From positions 248,001 through 312,000 of the forward strand of contig JAJKFH010002784.1 in the NCBI GenBank assembly GCA_023333565.1: a stretch of DNA of 64,000 bases, given 5' to 3'. Position 1 is the first letter of the stretch, and the number at the start of each line of letters is the position of its first letter. Source of the DNA: Puffinus mauretanicus. Lineage: Eukaryota; Chordata; Aves; Procellariiformes; Procellariidae. A model generated the notes under the pieces. The model was not told the origin of the DNA and made no database searches. It was given only the letters and a program-made list of their open reading frames with translations. Positions 11,162 through 26,100 of this stretch are shown here, piece by piece. The translations under genes and the position numbers were made by a program.

Positions 11162-14100
11162 GTGAGAGCGGGGCCTGGCCGGGCCCAGCGTGAGGAGAGA
11201 GGCGGCGGGGGCCGGGCGGCCGGGACTGCCCCGCCGCCGGCTGGGCCCTGCGGGTGTCTGAGGCGGCCGGGCCGGGCCAGGCGGCCGGCGGGGGCAGGCC
11301 GCGGGCGCCGCTCCCCGAAGTTGCCGTTCCCCGGGCGCGGGGGGGCCGGCGGCCCTTCCTCAGGTGAACGGCCTTGGCGCCGCGCTGGGCGCGGGACCGC
11401 TGGCCTCGGCCCGGCCCGGCCGGTGGCTTCTTGGGTGCCAGCACCCCCCTCCCCCCCCGGCTCTCCTTTCCCAAACACGCGTCGTTGGGAAACAGCGTTG
11501 CGTCGTGCTGTTAGACAGGGCACGGTGTCGTCCCTTTGTTTATTTAAGAGGACCTAGGTGTGCGGAAAATGAGTTTCAAGTTAAACAAAGAGTTGAAAAA
11601 TCTCTTTGCGGTGGGCAGGTGTCGTTATTTGGGTTGCCACCGTATTCCAGCTTTTTTGTTGACAACAGTTTTTCTGCAAAGAAAAACTCCTGGAGGCCTT
11701 TCGCTTACGTTAAGCAGCTTTGCTTTTGTAGTCAGATGTTTTCAAGCACTTTCCCGGTGTTTGATGACAGATGTCAGTCGCCCCAAGCTGCTGCAGATTT
11801 GAACAGAAGTTTTCAGTGTGACAGTCCAGTATTTGAGCTCAGGACTGTCTGTCCTGATATTTGCGGCATGTGTGTGGAGAAGACTGTATGTGGCCTTTGA
11901 GGCCGTGCCAGCACACGGAAGACGGGCCTACTTTAAACAACTGTTACTAATGCCTCCAGTAAGTGTTTCTAGAACATGAGTGTAGTTAGGTTGAAAGGCC
12001 TTGGGAAGGCTGTCTGCTCAACTTTATCAGTTAGAAATTTAAAATATATATAAATACAGAAGTATACATGTGTTCAGCACTATGTATTGTAGTTAATAGT
12101 TAATTAATTATGTATTGTAGTTAAACGTGGTTCTGAAGAAGTGCCGCTTACGTTTTAGCGATCTGACCTATTTTGCATGTATAGATTTGGCCCAAAACTG
12201 CTGGTTGTACTACTCTGAGACACTCAGTGTGTAAAAATGAGAAATAATTGATAGACTTGTTTCTTCCTGGTATCCAAAAAAAGGTTTTAGTGTTAAAAAG
12301 ATAATTTTTCTTTTTGAAATCTTTCTTGAAATTGAAATGTAATTGAAATGAATTTTAATTCATTTCTCTATATTTTTTATGCCTAAGCAGGTAGTTAGAT
12401 TTTTAAGCAGATAAGACTTAAATAAAAATCTAAAATCAAAGAATCCAAGAACACTGGTGAAAAAGTAATGTCTTATAGGAGCAAACATGCTTTTTGTGGA
12501 AGAGCGTGGTTTTAGACCAGGGCTCAGACAGTTTATCTACTTGTTAATGTTTTAGTCCATCTCTGCTGTATGTTTAAGGATCTCTGGAAAGACCAGTGCA
12601 TGCTTTGATGAGAAATGTGGTTGTAAAGCCCATAGTAGATAGAAGAAACATAGGCCTATGAGATTTGTCAGCATTCCACTTCAGCTGTTTTGAAAGAATA
12701 ATAGGTGTATAGTAAGTGAAAATAGAGTCAAAGGCCTTGATTCTGCGAGATGACTCTTGCTGAACTGAAGCCTTTGTGTTGGCTAGTGATGTTTTTGCAA
12801 CTGCCCTTTGAATCGTTAATATTTTATATTGACAACAAGATACATATGCACAGTGTGTTTTAGGAAAAATGCTACAGAGATACCTATTATAAAATAGGCC
12901 TTTCTGGTGACTTGGAGTGTTTTTAAGCACTATAACTTACTAATTAGTGAGTTTTCTAAAGACAATAAAGTATGAATCCTGCATTACAAAAGCAAAGATT
13001 ATTCAGTGATTTGACTTTGGTTTATAATGACACAATAAACCAATGCGAGAATTGGAACTAGATAAGGTCTTTTGTTCCCCAATTTTGCTCATCAGAGTGC
13101 TCTCAGAGAAGCAAACCGTTGATTCCAGGTTAGTGTTGGTTGGCAGTGTGTTTGAGGCTGTGAAACGTACTTCTGCTTTAATGTTTAGGGAAACAAAAGC
13201 AATGTCTCGACACAGTAAAAATCCCTGGTTAAGAAAGGAGAGGTGTTAAAATCTGTAAGATTTTTCCATATCTTTTCCAAGTACGCCTGCATAATCAAAA
13301 CTAAGTTGGGTTTAGGCAGGTCTTGGTTTTGCTAGGATAAACAGGAACTAAGAGTTTTCTCTGTTTTTTCCCTGTCCTCGTTCGAATTTCTACATAGTTG
13401 AGAAAATGAAGTGAAATATTCTTTTCTTATTCTAGTAACAGATACTAGATGAATCCAAATCTGACTGGCTGTCATAATTTTAAAGGGCATCGTTTAAACT
13501 CCACTAGTGCATAGTTTTCCTAATTGCAAATTAATTTTTTAGTGAGAAGCATATTCTCAGCCTTCTTTAAATGCGAAATTAGAATTGTACATGGACCAAT
13601 TGTATATGGAATCCTGGTGAGATACAACAAATTGTAATGTGATGAAAATATCAAAGTACTTAGTGACAGACAGCCGTTATGTGGTAAGCTAGTGTGTACC
13701 CTACTTGTAGCAGACTGCTCTGCCACGTTGAGGCCATGGCTTTCCTGTAGGTGACTGAGACATTACTAGCTGAGTCCCCTAGAGTTTTTTCTCTCAACGT
13801 ACGTGTGACTATGGCACTTTTAAAGTGGTGCTTTGTTTCAGGGGGTGTGTTGGACTTGTAACCTGTTCGCTTTGCAGTGACAAGGTAGTCTAAACCAATT
13901 CACTCACATGAAATGAAGATACATGAGTTTTTCTGCAGTTTCTGGAACAGAAAGCACCTCAGCTTATTGCAGCACAAAGAAAACCTCTAGCTGTATCCAT
14001 GCTAGCAGATCTTGACACTTCTGTAGAGCTTTACTGGAGCTGCCAGCAAATGCAAGAGTCCGTCCTTGCACGATGAATTCCAGCTTGAGTCTGGTGTTAG

Positions 14101-17100
14101 GAAGGAAGAAGCAAAGAAAGCAGCAGATTTTCCGTAGATGTAAGTGAAATGAGAACCATTATTTTTCTTTGCATTGGTTTCAACTTTTTTTTGATCTCAC
14201 GACTCTGTCACTGACAACTGGAAATATATCTGAAGTTTTTGAATTCTTCGACTCAAAGTACATATTTCCAGATCTGTATTTTAAGTTTGTCTGTTTCTTC
14301 CTGGCTATTTCCAATTAGGATATCCTTAAGGAGTTAGGGAATGTTGCACACTAGTTAGTTACATAGCAAAGCTTTTCCTGCGGCTACTTTTCTGCTTTGT
14401 GTAGTAACTTTGCTATAATCATTACACTGATTTTTTTAGAGCTGCTGGTAGCAGAGATTAATCAGACAGTGAATTTTCATGCTTATTTCAGTCTAGGACC
14501 TCATATTTTGTGCTTCATCCGTCTGTGAACTAGCCTTAATATATATAGTGTCTGAAAAGGGTGAAGTAGTAAAGATGAAGATGTTACTCATATGTAGATA
14601 AGATGTACAATAAGATATAGAGGATGTTGCTTTTTTACAGAACTGCTTAAAGCATCTGTCAGAGATCAGGGCTGAATTTGTAGAGTAAATATATAGAGTA
14701 CACAGTAAGGAGAGCTGAATGTCTAAATAGACGTTTCAAGGTTCAGAGGGACAGTAGCGTGGAGGTCTTGTTATATTGCCTTGCCTTGTTATATTCCACG
14801 TTTATTTAGGCTCTTATACCATATTCTGTGCCTGCTTCTGCTGTGCTTTTCTTACACTTGCTTACTGTTAAGGAGAGGAATTTCGTGTATGTGATAATAC
14901 CCAAAATCAGGAAAACTGGTTAGTGGAACAATTCCACTTGCATCATTGTACTAATTTTACATAATATCCACCAACATAGTCTGGGAGCTTTTTTACCTGC
15001 TAAATTATTGCATTTATGTGCTTATGCATAGAAGTGAAGAACAGGAAAAAGTAAGTTTGAAGAGTAAAGTTGTAGTATATATTTCAATGTAGTGTGTGAA
15101 GTAGTATATATTTCAAGTAAAGTTTAGTGTTAAAATGGAACTTTAAATCTCTGTGGACAACTGTAGTGAAGTGACTTTCAAAATGTAAAATATTTCATAA
15201 GTGGAGTTATTTTTCAAAGCATTAAATTTTAAACTCCTAGAATGGTCACTTAGGGTATGGCTATCAATCATAATCCATGTTTTCTGAGAAGATTTGGTAA
15301 GTGGAGTAATTTTATTTCATCAAAGTGTGACTTTCCCTCCTACTTACCTTTCCTTGGGATCTGTGGTTTGAGGCAACAAGATCAGAAAGAAAAGTTACCC
15401 AGGAAATACTGCTCAGAAATTGCATAGGTTTGTGGGTGGCTCAACAAAGTGGGAAATAGGTTCCTCGTGTTGTCTGGGTCACTGGTGTATGTGTGACTTT
15501 GGTAACAACTAAGAATTACCACTGTTTGACCTCCTTTTCTACTATAAAATTTGGTTTTCTCATGCATTAGTAGGGGTAGAATTAATGAATGTGAATGAGA
15601 CACAGTAAGTGGTATTATGCACCCTTTCTTGTAATTTCAGTGCAAGAGCATAAGATTAATGGTCATGGAAATCTGAATCTATCTAGAAGATGTTGAATTG
15701 TTTATTGAAATGAAAGAATAGTTTAATTGAGTGGAATTCTTAATCCATTAATTTTATTTCCTCTTCTGCTTAATTTAGGAATAAATGAGGAAGTGTGGGG
15801 GTTAAAAAAAAAAAAGTTTTACTCCTATGTATAGGAAACAAAGTTCTAAACTTCCCTAATGGCATTTTCTGTCAAGCTTTATTTGGGGAATTCTTTTTAA
15901 GTCAGTACATGTTCGTTACAAGTGGACATGCAGTTTTTACAACTGAAATGGAGTTTTACGTGTGCTCCTTAGCACAAATTGGGTAATCACAACCTAAATC
16001 ATATAAACACCAGTGTTTGCAATTTCTCCCTCGCCCTGTTTTACAGGGAAACCAGTCTTATTCACACAGTTAGAGCATTTGGTTTTTTATCTTCAACTGT
16101 TTTCAGCAAAGGGCTGAATTGCACTTCTCCAGAATTGCAGAATAGGCTTTTTACCTTTTCCAGAAAACTTATGGGATATACTCTGAAGTTTCACCCCAAA
16201 GGAAAATTTTTAAGGAAGTTGGTTTTACTTACTTTATAATGCCTTTTCTGGAACTTCTAACTGTTCAGCAGCTGGTCTTTCAAGTTCATTATCCTGCAAA
16301 GAGGGACTGGGAACAGAAATATCTGCAAGTAGAAACTAATCTTTTTCACAGGAATAGGAAAGATTAGAGCAACTCATCAAAGTTTAGGGAGTAATTGTAA
16401 AGCTAGCTCTATGTGGGGGAAGCATGTAGTTGATGATTTTCAAAGATGATGCATTCAAATTTTTTTTTATTTATTTTTTTCTTTACAGTGGAAGAGAACA
16501 GGCAAAACTGGCTGTCTGAATTGGAAAACAATTTCTTTTTCTATTTTTTCTTTTTTATGTTGAAAGAATTCTAAACTGTATCAAACAGGGTCTGCTTCTG
16601 TGAAACCCATATTCAGTACCTACCACAGTGGTTTGATAATGCTGTGGGGCCTCCAGGTGCTGTTGCTGTAAAAATAGTTACTGTGATGCCTGTTGCATCT
16701 TTATAACTTGAAGATGAGACATCTTTGCACTTAAGAGCAGCAGGGGATACAGTTTCCAAACTGTGCTTATTCTGAATATTAAATAACAGATTTAACTGTA
16801 AATTTCCATGTAGAAATTAATCAGAGGAGATGGTTGAGAGAATATGGCATGCTGCTTGTGCTTGTTTATCTGTAGAGATGTTAGTGGCAGAACAGCGCAC
16901 CTGTCAGAATTTCAATTTGTATTTGAAGTGAATTGCATCAAATGTACTATTACTAGCCGAAACAATGATCTGTTCAAAAGTAAACAGTGCCAGTGCATTG
17001 GAACATAACACTGCAGATAACCAGTAATCTTTCTTCCACAGAACTCTCAATCAACATTTTTTTTAATTGTGGGTTTTCCTTTTTAAAATGTGGAGCTGTA

Positions 17101-20100
17101 AGCAAATAGGATTACAACATATGCAATAGAACAGCTATTTTTCTCTTTTTTTTTTTTTTTTTTTTTAAATAGTGGAAGTCAGCCTGTATCCTATAGTGAG
17201 ATTTTTCAGAATAATCAGAATGATATGGGCGCACTTAATTTCTTTAGTTTTCCTCTTAATTTGTATCATAAGTTTGAAAAAATTCACCTTGGATTAGATT
17301 TTTCAGCACGATGTAAATCATTTTTATCTGCACCAACTGTAGTCTTGGCCGTCAAACTGCCTATGGCCAGTTAACCCACAGGAAGGGAGTCTGTGATACA
17401 TTACTCTGCTTCCTTCCTCCCTCTTTGCTGCTGATGCCAAATGCACAGTGGGGAAAAAAAAAGGTACGTGGCAGCATCCACAGGTACTATTCCTGATTCC
17501 TGGCTGCCATTTTGGTAATGGTAATTTGTTCAAGACGGGTTTGCAACCCTGCCTCATGACTTTCATTGCATGTATCTTGGCTGGGGTGGTGGTGAAGCTG
17601 ACCGAGCATCATTCATGTTGTCCATGTATAACTCCATTAACAGGTGAAGAACACTTGCTAGAACTTGTTGCATTGTAACTAATGTAGTGAATAAAGGAAG
17701 AAGTTGTCAAACTGCTTCTCTAAGAAACAAGTAATAGCTCTGTCACTTTTTAAAATAATACTTACTGTGAAAAGTGTTGTTCAGCTATGGTGTTGTAGCT
17801 CAAATGCTAGCTTATGAGACAACTCTGAGAAGAAGATATTTTTACGTTAACTGCAGAAACTGCAATCCTCAAAGATAACTTTAAATAAGAAACTGTTTTA
17901 TTAACAATTTTTTTGTTCATTTTAGAATAAAGGTTCACTTCAGTTTGAAGACAAATGGGATTTCATGCGCCCTATCGTTCTGAAACTTCTTCGTCAGGAG
18001 TCTGTCACAAAACAGCAATGGTTTGATCTGTTTTCGTAAGTAATTTTTTAGTATCTTACATCCTTCTGCATAATGGGAATACCGTTATGGTACTACTTCT
18101 GATATGACAATGACTATGTGAGAACACACAGAACAAAAGTACTAGTTGAAGTTTTAAGTGGTGAGTGTGCCTACATCACTGTAAATGTGCAAAAGTAGAG
18201 TTTTGCTGAGATTCAGACCTTTGCAAATAGGATGGAGAAAGAACAGCAGAGCTTTTGACTTCAGCTGATCATTATAAACAAGTTTTGTACCTGCACAAAG
18301 CTTTTGTTAGAATTGGGGAGAAAATGTTGTTTACTGCTTTGGCAGTAAGTTCATTGAAAGGCAGTTTGCTGAATGTTACATTATTCTGATTTGAATGGCT
18401 TTCTTCTAAAATAACTTAAGAATGCTACTGAAGTAACAGGGTAATGCAGTTTAACTGGTATAATTTGAATAGTTTTATACCCTACGAATAATATATATAC
18501 TATTTTTCAGACAGTGTTTGCATTATTGTACTTTCTAAAAACCCAGCCATTCTCCTCCTTCCAAAAAGCCGGAAGTTGCTTCCTGTTAGGTGATTTTTTT
18601 TTTTTTTTTCTTAAAATGTATCGTGTGACCTTTGCCAATGTAATATGGAAATGAGTTACAACATATATATTGAAAGTATATCTAAAATAATCTTTGTCTC
18701 AACATAGTTATTTTCCCTCAAATTGTAGCTTAAATCTGCAGTGTCTCCTTCTGCTTTTTAAAATCTGTCACAAAAGTGTTTTTTATTTAAACACAGTCTT
18801 GTTGCAGTCTGTATCTTTATTGCTCTCTTCGATAAGGACAGTGCAATGATTCTTTTTACACCCATCTTACTGCACCTGTCACACTTTTCTGCCAACCGAA
18901 AGGAAAGGTAGTTTATCATGTAATGAGTTTTAATATCTTATGATGTCACGGCTGTAGTAGTTGCCAGAAACATGGTGTAGTTAAGGTACAAATTCAGTTC
19001 TGAGTCATTGCTTTCATTTTTAATAATTAGTTCAATAAATCTGCATTGGTATTGAATTTTTCCATTTATTATTTTTCTTGTAGCTGAATTATTGAATAGA
19101 ACTTAAGTAACTTTATGGCTAAATTGTGAGGATATTGAGGGAAAGGAACCCACTCTCCTAGGTGCCTATTTTTGGACAGTGCTCTTTGTTAAACTTTTTA
19201 ATAAAAATTTAAAATCTGTAGGTGTCTTCTACCTGCCCTCTGGGTATAATTATCCAGTATTGCTTTTTTCACTGCTGTCAGGAAACAGTGGCATTTTAAA
19301 TACAGTAACACCTTTTCTGCATGTGAAAGTTGTGTAAGTCTCACAAGTTAGGTAGACCTCTGTAAGTCCTGGGCCAGCACCTTTGATCTGTGTCAAAGGA
19401 ACTTTTTACCTTTTAAGGTTTGCTTTTTCAGTTAAACTAAAAAAGATGCTTTTGTATTGAAATAACTGTATTGATTTAATAGGAACAAAGTCATACATTT
19501 AGATTATATAGTTGCTTTCCTGCAAAGATGTGGCCTTATTATTGTAAGGAGGAAGAAGAACCAGAGGAAGGTAATGAGTCAAAAAAAGGCTTGCTAGGCC
19601 ATATTATATATGATGTATGGTTAGGAGTGTAACTTGCTTTATTTAGTCTTTAGTATGGACGGAAAATAGGAATTAAGTTACACTTGCTGGTCTGCTAGGA
19701 AAAACAGGAATTCATTTAAATGATGATTAAAACTCCTTAATACAATTTCGCTTTGCGATGCTGTTTGGTAGCTTTTCTGCAGTGGGGTTTCAATTTAAAA
19801 TGCTACCACTGTCATGAAACATTTAAGTGATCTTATTAAACTAATTAAAATGTCTTTTAAATTACCTGATGCCCCTAAGCTCACATTTCTCACAAGGAAG
19901 GTCTGTTTCTGTTGTAGTGCTTGGATTCTGAAACTGTGAGTGAAGGCTGCATATTAATGAAAGTATTTTAGAATAATATGGTCTGAGTAGTAATGCTTCT
20001 ACTGGCAAGTGATTTCTGTCTTTGTCAAAGAAAAGCTTTAAAAATTGTCCTTATGCAATAAGGATTATTGAATAGATACTGAAAACAGAATTGGCTTCTG

Positions 20101-23100
20101 CATCTCCTTCTTGACCATAGCCTTTTCCTAGATAGGTTGCTGTTACTTGCTTCCAAGACTTTCTTATAGCTTCGGTCTCTTCTCCAAACATGTTTTCTTG
20201 CATGTGTCACTGGCATCTAGCTGTGTATTGTTTGACAACGATAGATAAAAAGTGTATTAATTTCTTAAATGTACTTAAATTATGACTGTTTAAACCTCAT
20301 ACGTTACAGAATTAAACTTTGAGTAGCTGTTACTAAAAGATGAATAAATTGTTTTCTAGAGATGTACATGCAGTTTGCTTGTGGGATGATAAAGGTCCAG
20401 CAAAAATCCATCAGGCTCTGAAGGAAGACATCCTTGATTTTATTAAACAGGCACAAGCAGTAAGTTTTTAACGTTTTATAACTTCTATTCATATCATTAG
20501 GAAAATAACCAAATAGTTCTGACTTTCATTGAATCTAAATGGATTGCTTTTATGTTTGAGATTCTGTGATGTTCTGGAGATCATAATTACCCTGTGAACT
20601 TCTATTGACAAAAAGAAGACTTAGCCTTGAGCATTTGCTTATTGTTTTCTCACAGTCCTTGAAACAGGATTGGGCAATGATTTTTGTGTTATGTTAAAAA
20701 AAAAACAGAACAAAACACAGCATTATTTTTGTTTATCCAACAGTACTTATGGAATCTTCTTCCACTTGAAAACTTCTTGAGGCAAAATTTTCTATACGAA
20801 ATTACTGTCTGAAAAAAAATGTTTTGTCTAGCTTCAGTGCTATGCTGACATGTTCATGGATGGCTTTAAAATAAGCCATATGTATGGCATACTAGAAATA
20901 TCCGTGCTATCGACTCAGCAAGCTTAGCTGTCCAGTTCTATGGGCTTCCCCCCAAACAATTGAAATCATCAATAGATTCAAAGGAAATTTTTGTGTTTGT
21001 AAAATGTATCGCAAAAGATGTTTTCTGTAATAAGGCGTTTAAAAGAGGGGGTTGTTGTGATATTAAAAAAAAAATTCTGAAATCCCACAACAAAGGTTTG
21101 GAAAGGAGAATTACTTTTGTTTGTTATTTCTTTACCCTTTAGAAATGGTACATATGCCATGGGTTGATAACTACTGCCCTAAACTAAATGGCACTTAAAT
21201 ATGTAGACTTTCTTATTCTGATATATCTATATATTTGAATTTTATATGGGGAGTTATTTTCAGTATAAGCAAAGTCAATCCATATTTTGTGCAGAAACTT
21301 TTTATAAATTACTTCCTCTTCTCCCTCCCTCCTCCAGAGAGTGCTGAGTCATCAAGATGATACAGCTTTACTAAAAGCGTATATAGTGGAGTGGCGCAAG
21401 TTCTTCACACAATGTGATATTTTGCCCAAGCCATTTTGTCAATTAGAGATTACTTTAATGGGCAAGCAGGGCAGCAACAAGAAGTCTAATGTAGAAGACA
21501 GTATTGTTCGAAAGGTAAGTGATAGGTACTAAGAGTTCTGTTGCACGCTGTTCTGCCTACAGTAATAGTATGGATGGGATTCTGTAGCTGAAGATAAAAT
21601 TGCACCAATCATGTAATACGACGCATCACTTGGCTTCAGTGTGAGGGTCAGAACAACCCTGCAACTTTTTTTTTTTCTCTCCACAATAATTTCACTCTGT
21701 TTCTCCAGTTTTGCTTTGGCTATTAACAGTTTTGTTCAAGTGATTAAAGCACTTCTTTGTCAGGCTTTGGGTTTGTTTGGGGGGTTTTTTGGTTTGGTGT
21801 TTTTTTGTTGGTGTTTTTTTTTTTTTTTTAAATTATGACTTGAATCCTGGGGTGGGAGGCAGTTGTAAATTCACCTACTGTTTCCGTACTTGTGAGTAGC
21901 AAGTGTACTTGTATATATAAGTGAATAGTTTTTCTACTCCTAGTTTATTTCCCTAGGCCAAGATCTTAACTGGGGCACATCTCTGCATTTTACAAATGAC
22001 CAATTAAATAGAATCATAGAATCATAGAATCAGTAAGGTTGGAAAAGACCTTTAAGATCATCGAGTCCAACCGTCAATCCAACACACCATGCCCACTACA
22101 CCATGTCCCTAAGGGCCTCATCTACACGTCTTTTAAATACCTCCAGGGATGGTGACTCTACCACTTCCCTGGGCAGCCTGTTCCAAGGCCTGACCACTCT
22201 TTCAGTAAAGAAATTTCTCCCAATGTCCAATCTAAACCTCCCTTGGCGCAACTTGAGGCCATTTCCTCTTGTCCTATCGCTAGTTACTTGGGAGAAGAGA
22301 CCAACACCCACCTCGCTACAACCTCCTTTCAGGTAGTTGTAGAGTGTGATGAGGTCTCCCCTCAGCCTCCTCTTCTCCAGGCTAAACAGTCCCAGTTCCC
22401 TCAGCCGCTCCTCATAAGACTTGTGCTCCAGGCCCTTCACCAGCTTCGTTGCCCTTCTCTGGACACGCTCCAGCACCTCCATGTCCTTCTTGTAGTGAGG
22501 GGCCCAGAACTGAACACAGTATTCGAGGTGCGGCCTCACCAGTGCCGAGTACAGGGGCACGATCACCTCCCTGCTCCTGCTGGCCACACTATTTCTGATA
22601 CAGGCCAGGATGCCATTGGCCTTCTTGGCCACCTGGGCACACTGCTGGCTCATGTTCAGCCGGCTGTCAACCAGCACCCCCAGGTCCTTTTCCTCTGGGC
22701 AGCTTTCCAGCCACTCTTCCCCAAGCCTGTAGCGTTGCCTGGGGTTATTGTGGCCGAAGTGCAGGACCCGGCACTTGGCCTTGTTGAACCTCATACAGTT
22801 GGCCTCGGCCCATCGATCCAGCCTGTCCAGGTCCCTCTGCAGAGCCTTCCTACCCTCCAGCAGATCAACACTCCCGCCCAGCTTGGTGTCATCTGCAAAC
22901 TTACTGAGGGAGCACTCGATCCCCTCATCCAGATCGTCGATAAAGATATTGAACAACACCGGCCCCAAAACTGAGCCCTGGGGAACACCGCTCGTGACCG
23001 GCCGCCAACTGGATTTAACTCCGTTCACCACAACTCTCTGGGCTCGGCTGTCCAGCCAGTTTTTAACCCAGCGAAGAGTGTACCTGTCTAGGCCGTGAGC

Positions 23101-26100
23101 CGCCAGCTTCTCTAGGAGAATGCTGTGGGAGATAGCGTCAAAGGCCTTACTGAAGTCCAGGTAGACCACATCCACAGCCTTTCCCTCATCCACTAAGCGG
23201 GTCACCTGGTCGTAGAAGGAGATCAGGTTGGTCAAGCAGGACCTGCCTTCCATGAACCCGTGCTGGCTGGGCCTGATCCCCTGGTTGTCCCGGACATGGC
23301 TCGTGAGCGCCCTCAAAACAAACCGCTCCATGATCTTCCCCGGCACCGAGGTCAGGCTGACCGGCCTGTAGTTCCCCGGATCCTCCTTCCGGCCCTTCTT
23401 GTAGATGGGCGTCACATTGGCGAGCCTCCAGTCGTCCGGGACCTCCCCAGTTAACCAGGACTGTTGGTAAATGATGGAGAGCGGCTCGGCAAGCTCCTCC
23501 GCCAGCTCCCTCAGTACCCTCGGGTGGATCCCATCCGGCCCCATAGACTTGTGAGCGTCCAGGTGGCATAGCAGGTCATTAACTTCTTCCTCATGGATTA
23601 TGGGGGGTCTATCCTGCTCGTCGTCCTTGTCATCCAGCTCAGGGGGCTGAGTACCCTGAGGATAACTGCTCTGACTGCTAAAGACTGAGGCAAAGAAGGC
23701 ATTGAGTACCTGTCATCTGAAGTTAAATATGGCTATTGATCTCCTAATTTCCCCTTTTTCCTCCAAACTGTCAGTCCTATCAATGAAAAGATTGGACATG
23801 TAGAATCTTGTGAATATGATCTTTTTACTATTTCATATCAAACACCTAGAGAAAGTCTAAAGTTTTGAGTATGGAGTGCTCAGTGTTCTGAGTCCCATGA
23901 ATAATGGTCCTTGAAATTGCTTTACTCTTTTATTGTAAGAATAATGGAGCATATCAGTTGTAAAGTGTTAAGTCCTGTAGTTTAATGTCATTTTATCCCT
24001 TTTCATTGCAGAAAGTATCTATAGGGAAATGAAATTTCTTTAGCAGTCTTTCATTTGGTACTGAAGATCATTTTAACTGTCCCCCCATCTCCAGGATGGG
24101 AAGAACAAAATAGGTCGAATGCATTACTTTGGGCAAAGTTTTTTTCTTCACCCTGCTATTTTGACATCTGATCCTCTATACCTCTTGAAGCAAGGAAGAG
24201 AGAACAGCAGTGAAGAGAGGGATCACCACCTCAAGTTACCTTTTTTGTTTTCATTGTTTGTTGGAGAAAGCATGTGATCTTATTAGGCTCTCCATGATCT
24301 GGCAAACTTGAACTCTTAACTCTGCTGTATGTAGAAGGCAGGAGAACTAAGAAATGAAAGAAGAAACAAGGTGGAGTGCAGAAACTAGTGAGGAGAAACT
24401 GGGAGAAAGAACTGGTGTCTAACAATTCAGATTTTGTTCAGGACTGAAGCTGATGGAGATGTGTCATATCTCTCATGCAGTCCAGTTAGGACCATCTCAT
24501 GATTGGGACATCAAAGCCCAGGGTCCCCAATCTATCTTACTATTTCATATTCACTGCTGAAGGTCATTTCCTGTTTCTGGGATCAATCTCTGTAGTTTTC
24601 TAAAAACCGCCTTGTGAAAACTTTTCCCATGCTTGAGAAGTTCTTCATATAGTCACCCAAAATGATACGTGTGTTTTCCTTCAAATATCTCCATAAAACT
24701 TCCTTATCCATAATGTCTAAAAGCAGTTTGACTGTGATAAAGCTGTTAATGTGCCTGCCAGATTGTTTGACATTATCTCACTGTTTTCTTCTCCATTTTT
24801 CACTCGTTTCACCTCTTGTAAACCAATTCTATAATTGTACAGTGCAACCATAATGTGCATATCAGTAATGTTAAAATAATGAAAAAAGTAATTGAGGAAG
24901 CATAATCAAATAAAGCTTTGCTTTGGAATGTTCTAATGTTTTGAACAATAGTTCCCTTCCAACACATATGACTTCAGTGTCAGAAATAAAAATTTAGCTG
25001 AAATTGAGGGACAGTTATGGAGAAATTAAGAATAAAGGATGGTAAACTTAACTCTCCTGAAAGCATATCTGACTTTCATTAAGTGCTTGCTGTGTTAAAA
25101 TCTAAAAGCAAGAATGGAATAAGACCATCTATCTTTACTATTAACTTTGCCATACAACTGTGTCAAGTCGTCCTAAGCTCATTTTTAATAAGCTTATTCA
25201 CAATCATGAGGTAAAGTTTCAATTGGTAAATTTTACGATTCCAACCTGCTTTCCACTCTAGTGCAGACTGGCAGTTGGCATCCTTAAATTACATTCATAG
25301 CAGTTACTACCAAGTTTGAAGATATTGCAAGTTTGAGCTTTCTTCTAAAGCAATGAAATGGCATGAGTTGGATATAAAAAATAAAAATTATCTTTTAAGC
25401 TTTGGCATAATCTCATTAGGTATTCAGTGGCCTATAGAAAGAACCAGATCCACTGTGTAAGGGCAAAAAAAAAATGACCACAGTAACTTGAATTCTAAAC
25501 CAAATTAAAATCTTTAACAAACATGTAGTATGCTTTGAGTATTTACTACTGAACAGCTGGTGGAACTTAGGTGGACATAAGTATGCCCTGGCCTGCCAGT
25601 AAGCTTTTCATGTTGTTCAGCTGCAGCACATAGGGTCTGTTAATGAGGTCTAATGCAACACATTTGCAGCAGTGCCAGTAGCAATCAGCAAAAAAAAAAA
25701 GATAAAAATCACACAATGGAATATGAAGGGACTCTCTGAGTGATGAGGATTTTGTTAGGAACCTCCATAACTAATTTTAAAACTTTGCAGTGCTTAGATG
25801 AGGTTTGGAGTTTTTATAAATTACATATGCATTACTTGCATATTGAACTTTCATGTTAGATAAATTCAACACCATCAGGTTTTTTTCTTTACATAACTGT
25901 GGTGTTAATTGAATTTTTGGTTTTGTTTAAGACTGAGCCTGCCAAATAGTGAACTATATTTAGATGTTTGGCTCAAAAGTACCCCCTGATATTGCAACTC
26001 CTGACACATTGCATTGCTGGAAAAGTTACTTGACTGATTACTGAGAACTGTAGAAATAATACAGAATTATGGAATTAATACCTGAATGAAATACTGCTTC

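Larger units (their letters stand above)
10150..11500. promoter_or_regulatory. CUL5: CpG island promoter of CUL5
   Basis: GC content and CpG frequency rise sharply at about 10.15 kb and fall after about 11.5 kb, against an AT-rich background on both sides. The island covers the CUL5 5'UTR, coding exon 1 and the start of intron 1, as expected for a housekeeping gene. No TATA box is evident near the presumed start. The transcription start cannot be fixed from sequence. Long open frames on both strands here are a by-product of GC richness. Confidence 0.85.

Noticed and set aside
10392..11523. Open frames of 155-232 codons on both strands around CUL5 exon 1
   Set aside because: They are low-complexity Pro/Arg/Ala/Gly translations of a CpG island, overlap each other in several frames, and lack any domain.
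11364..11900. 178-codon + frame in CUL5 intron 1
   Set aside because: Begins at a non-ATG codon in the CpG island, runs into intron, and resembles nothing known.
22243..22974. 243-codon + frame across the CR1 in CUL5 intron 4
   Set aside because: Reverse-strand shadow of the CR1 reverse-transcriptase frame, which is on the minus strand and has all the motifs.
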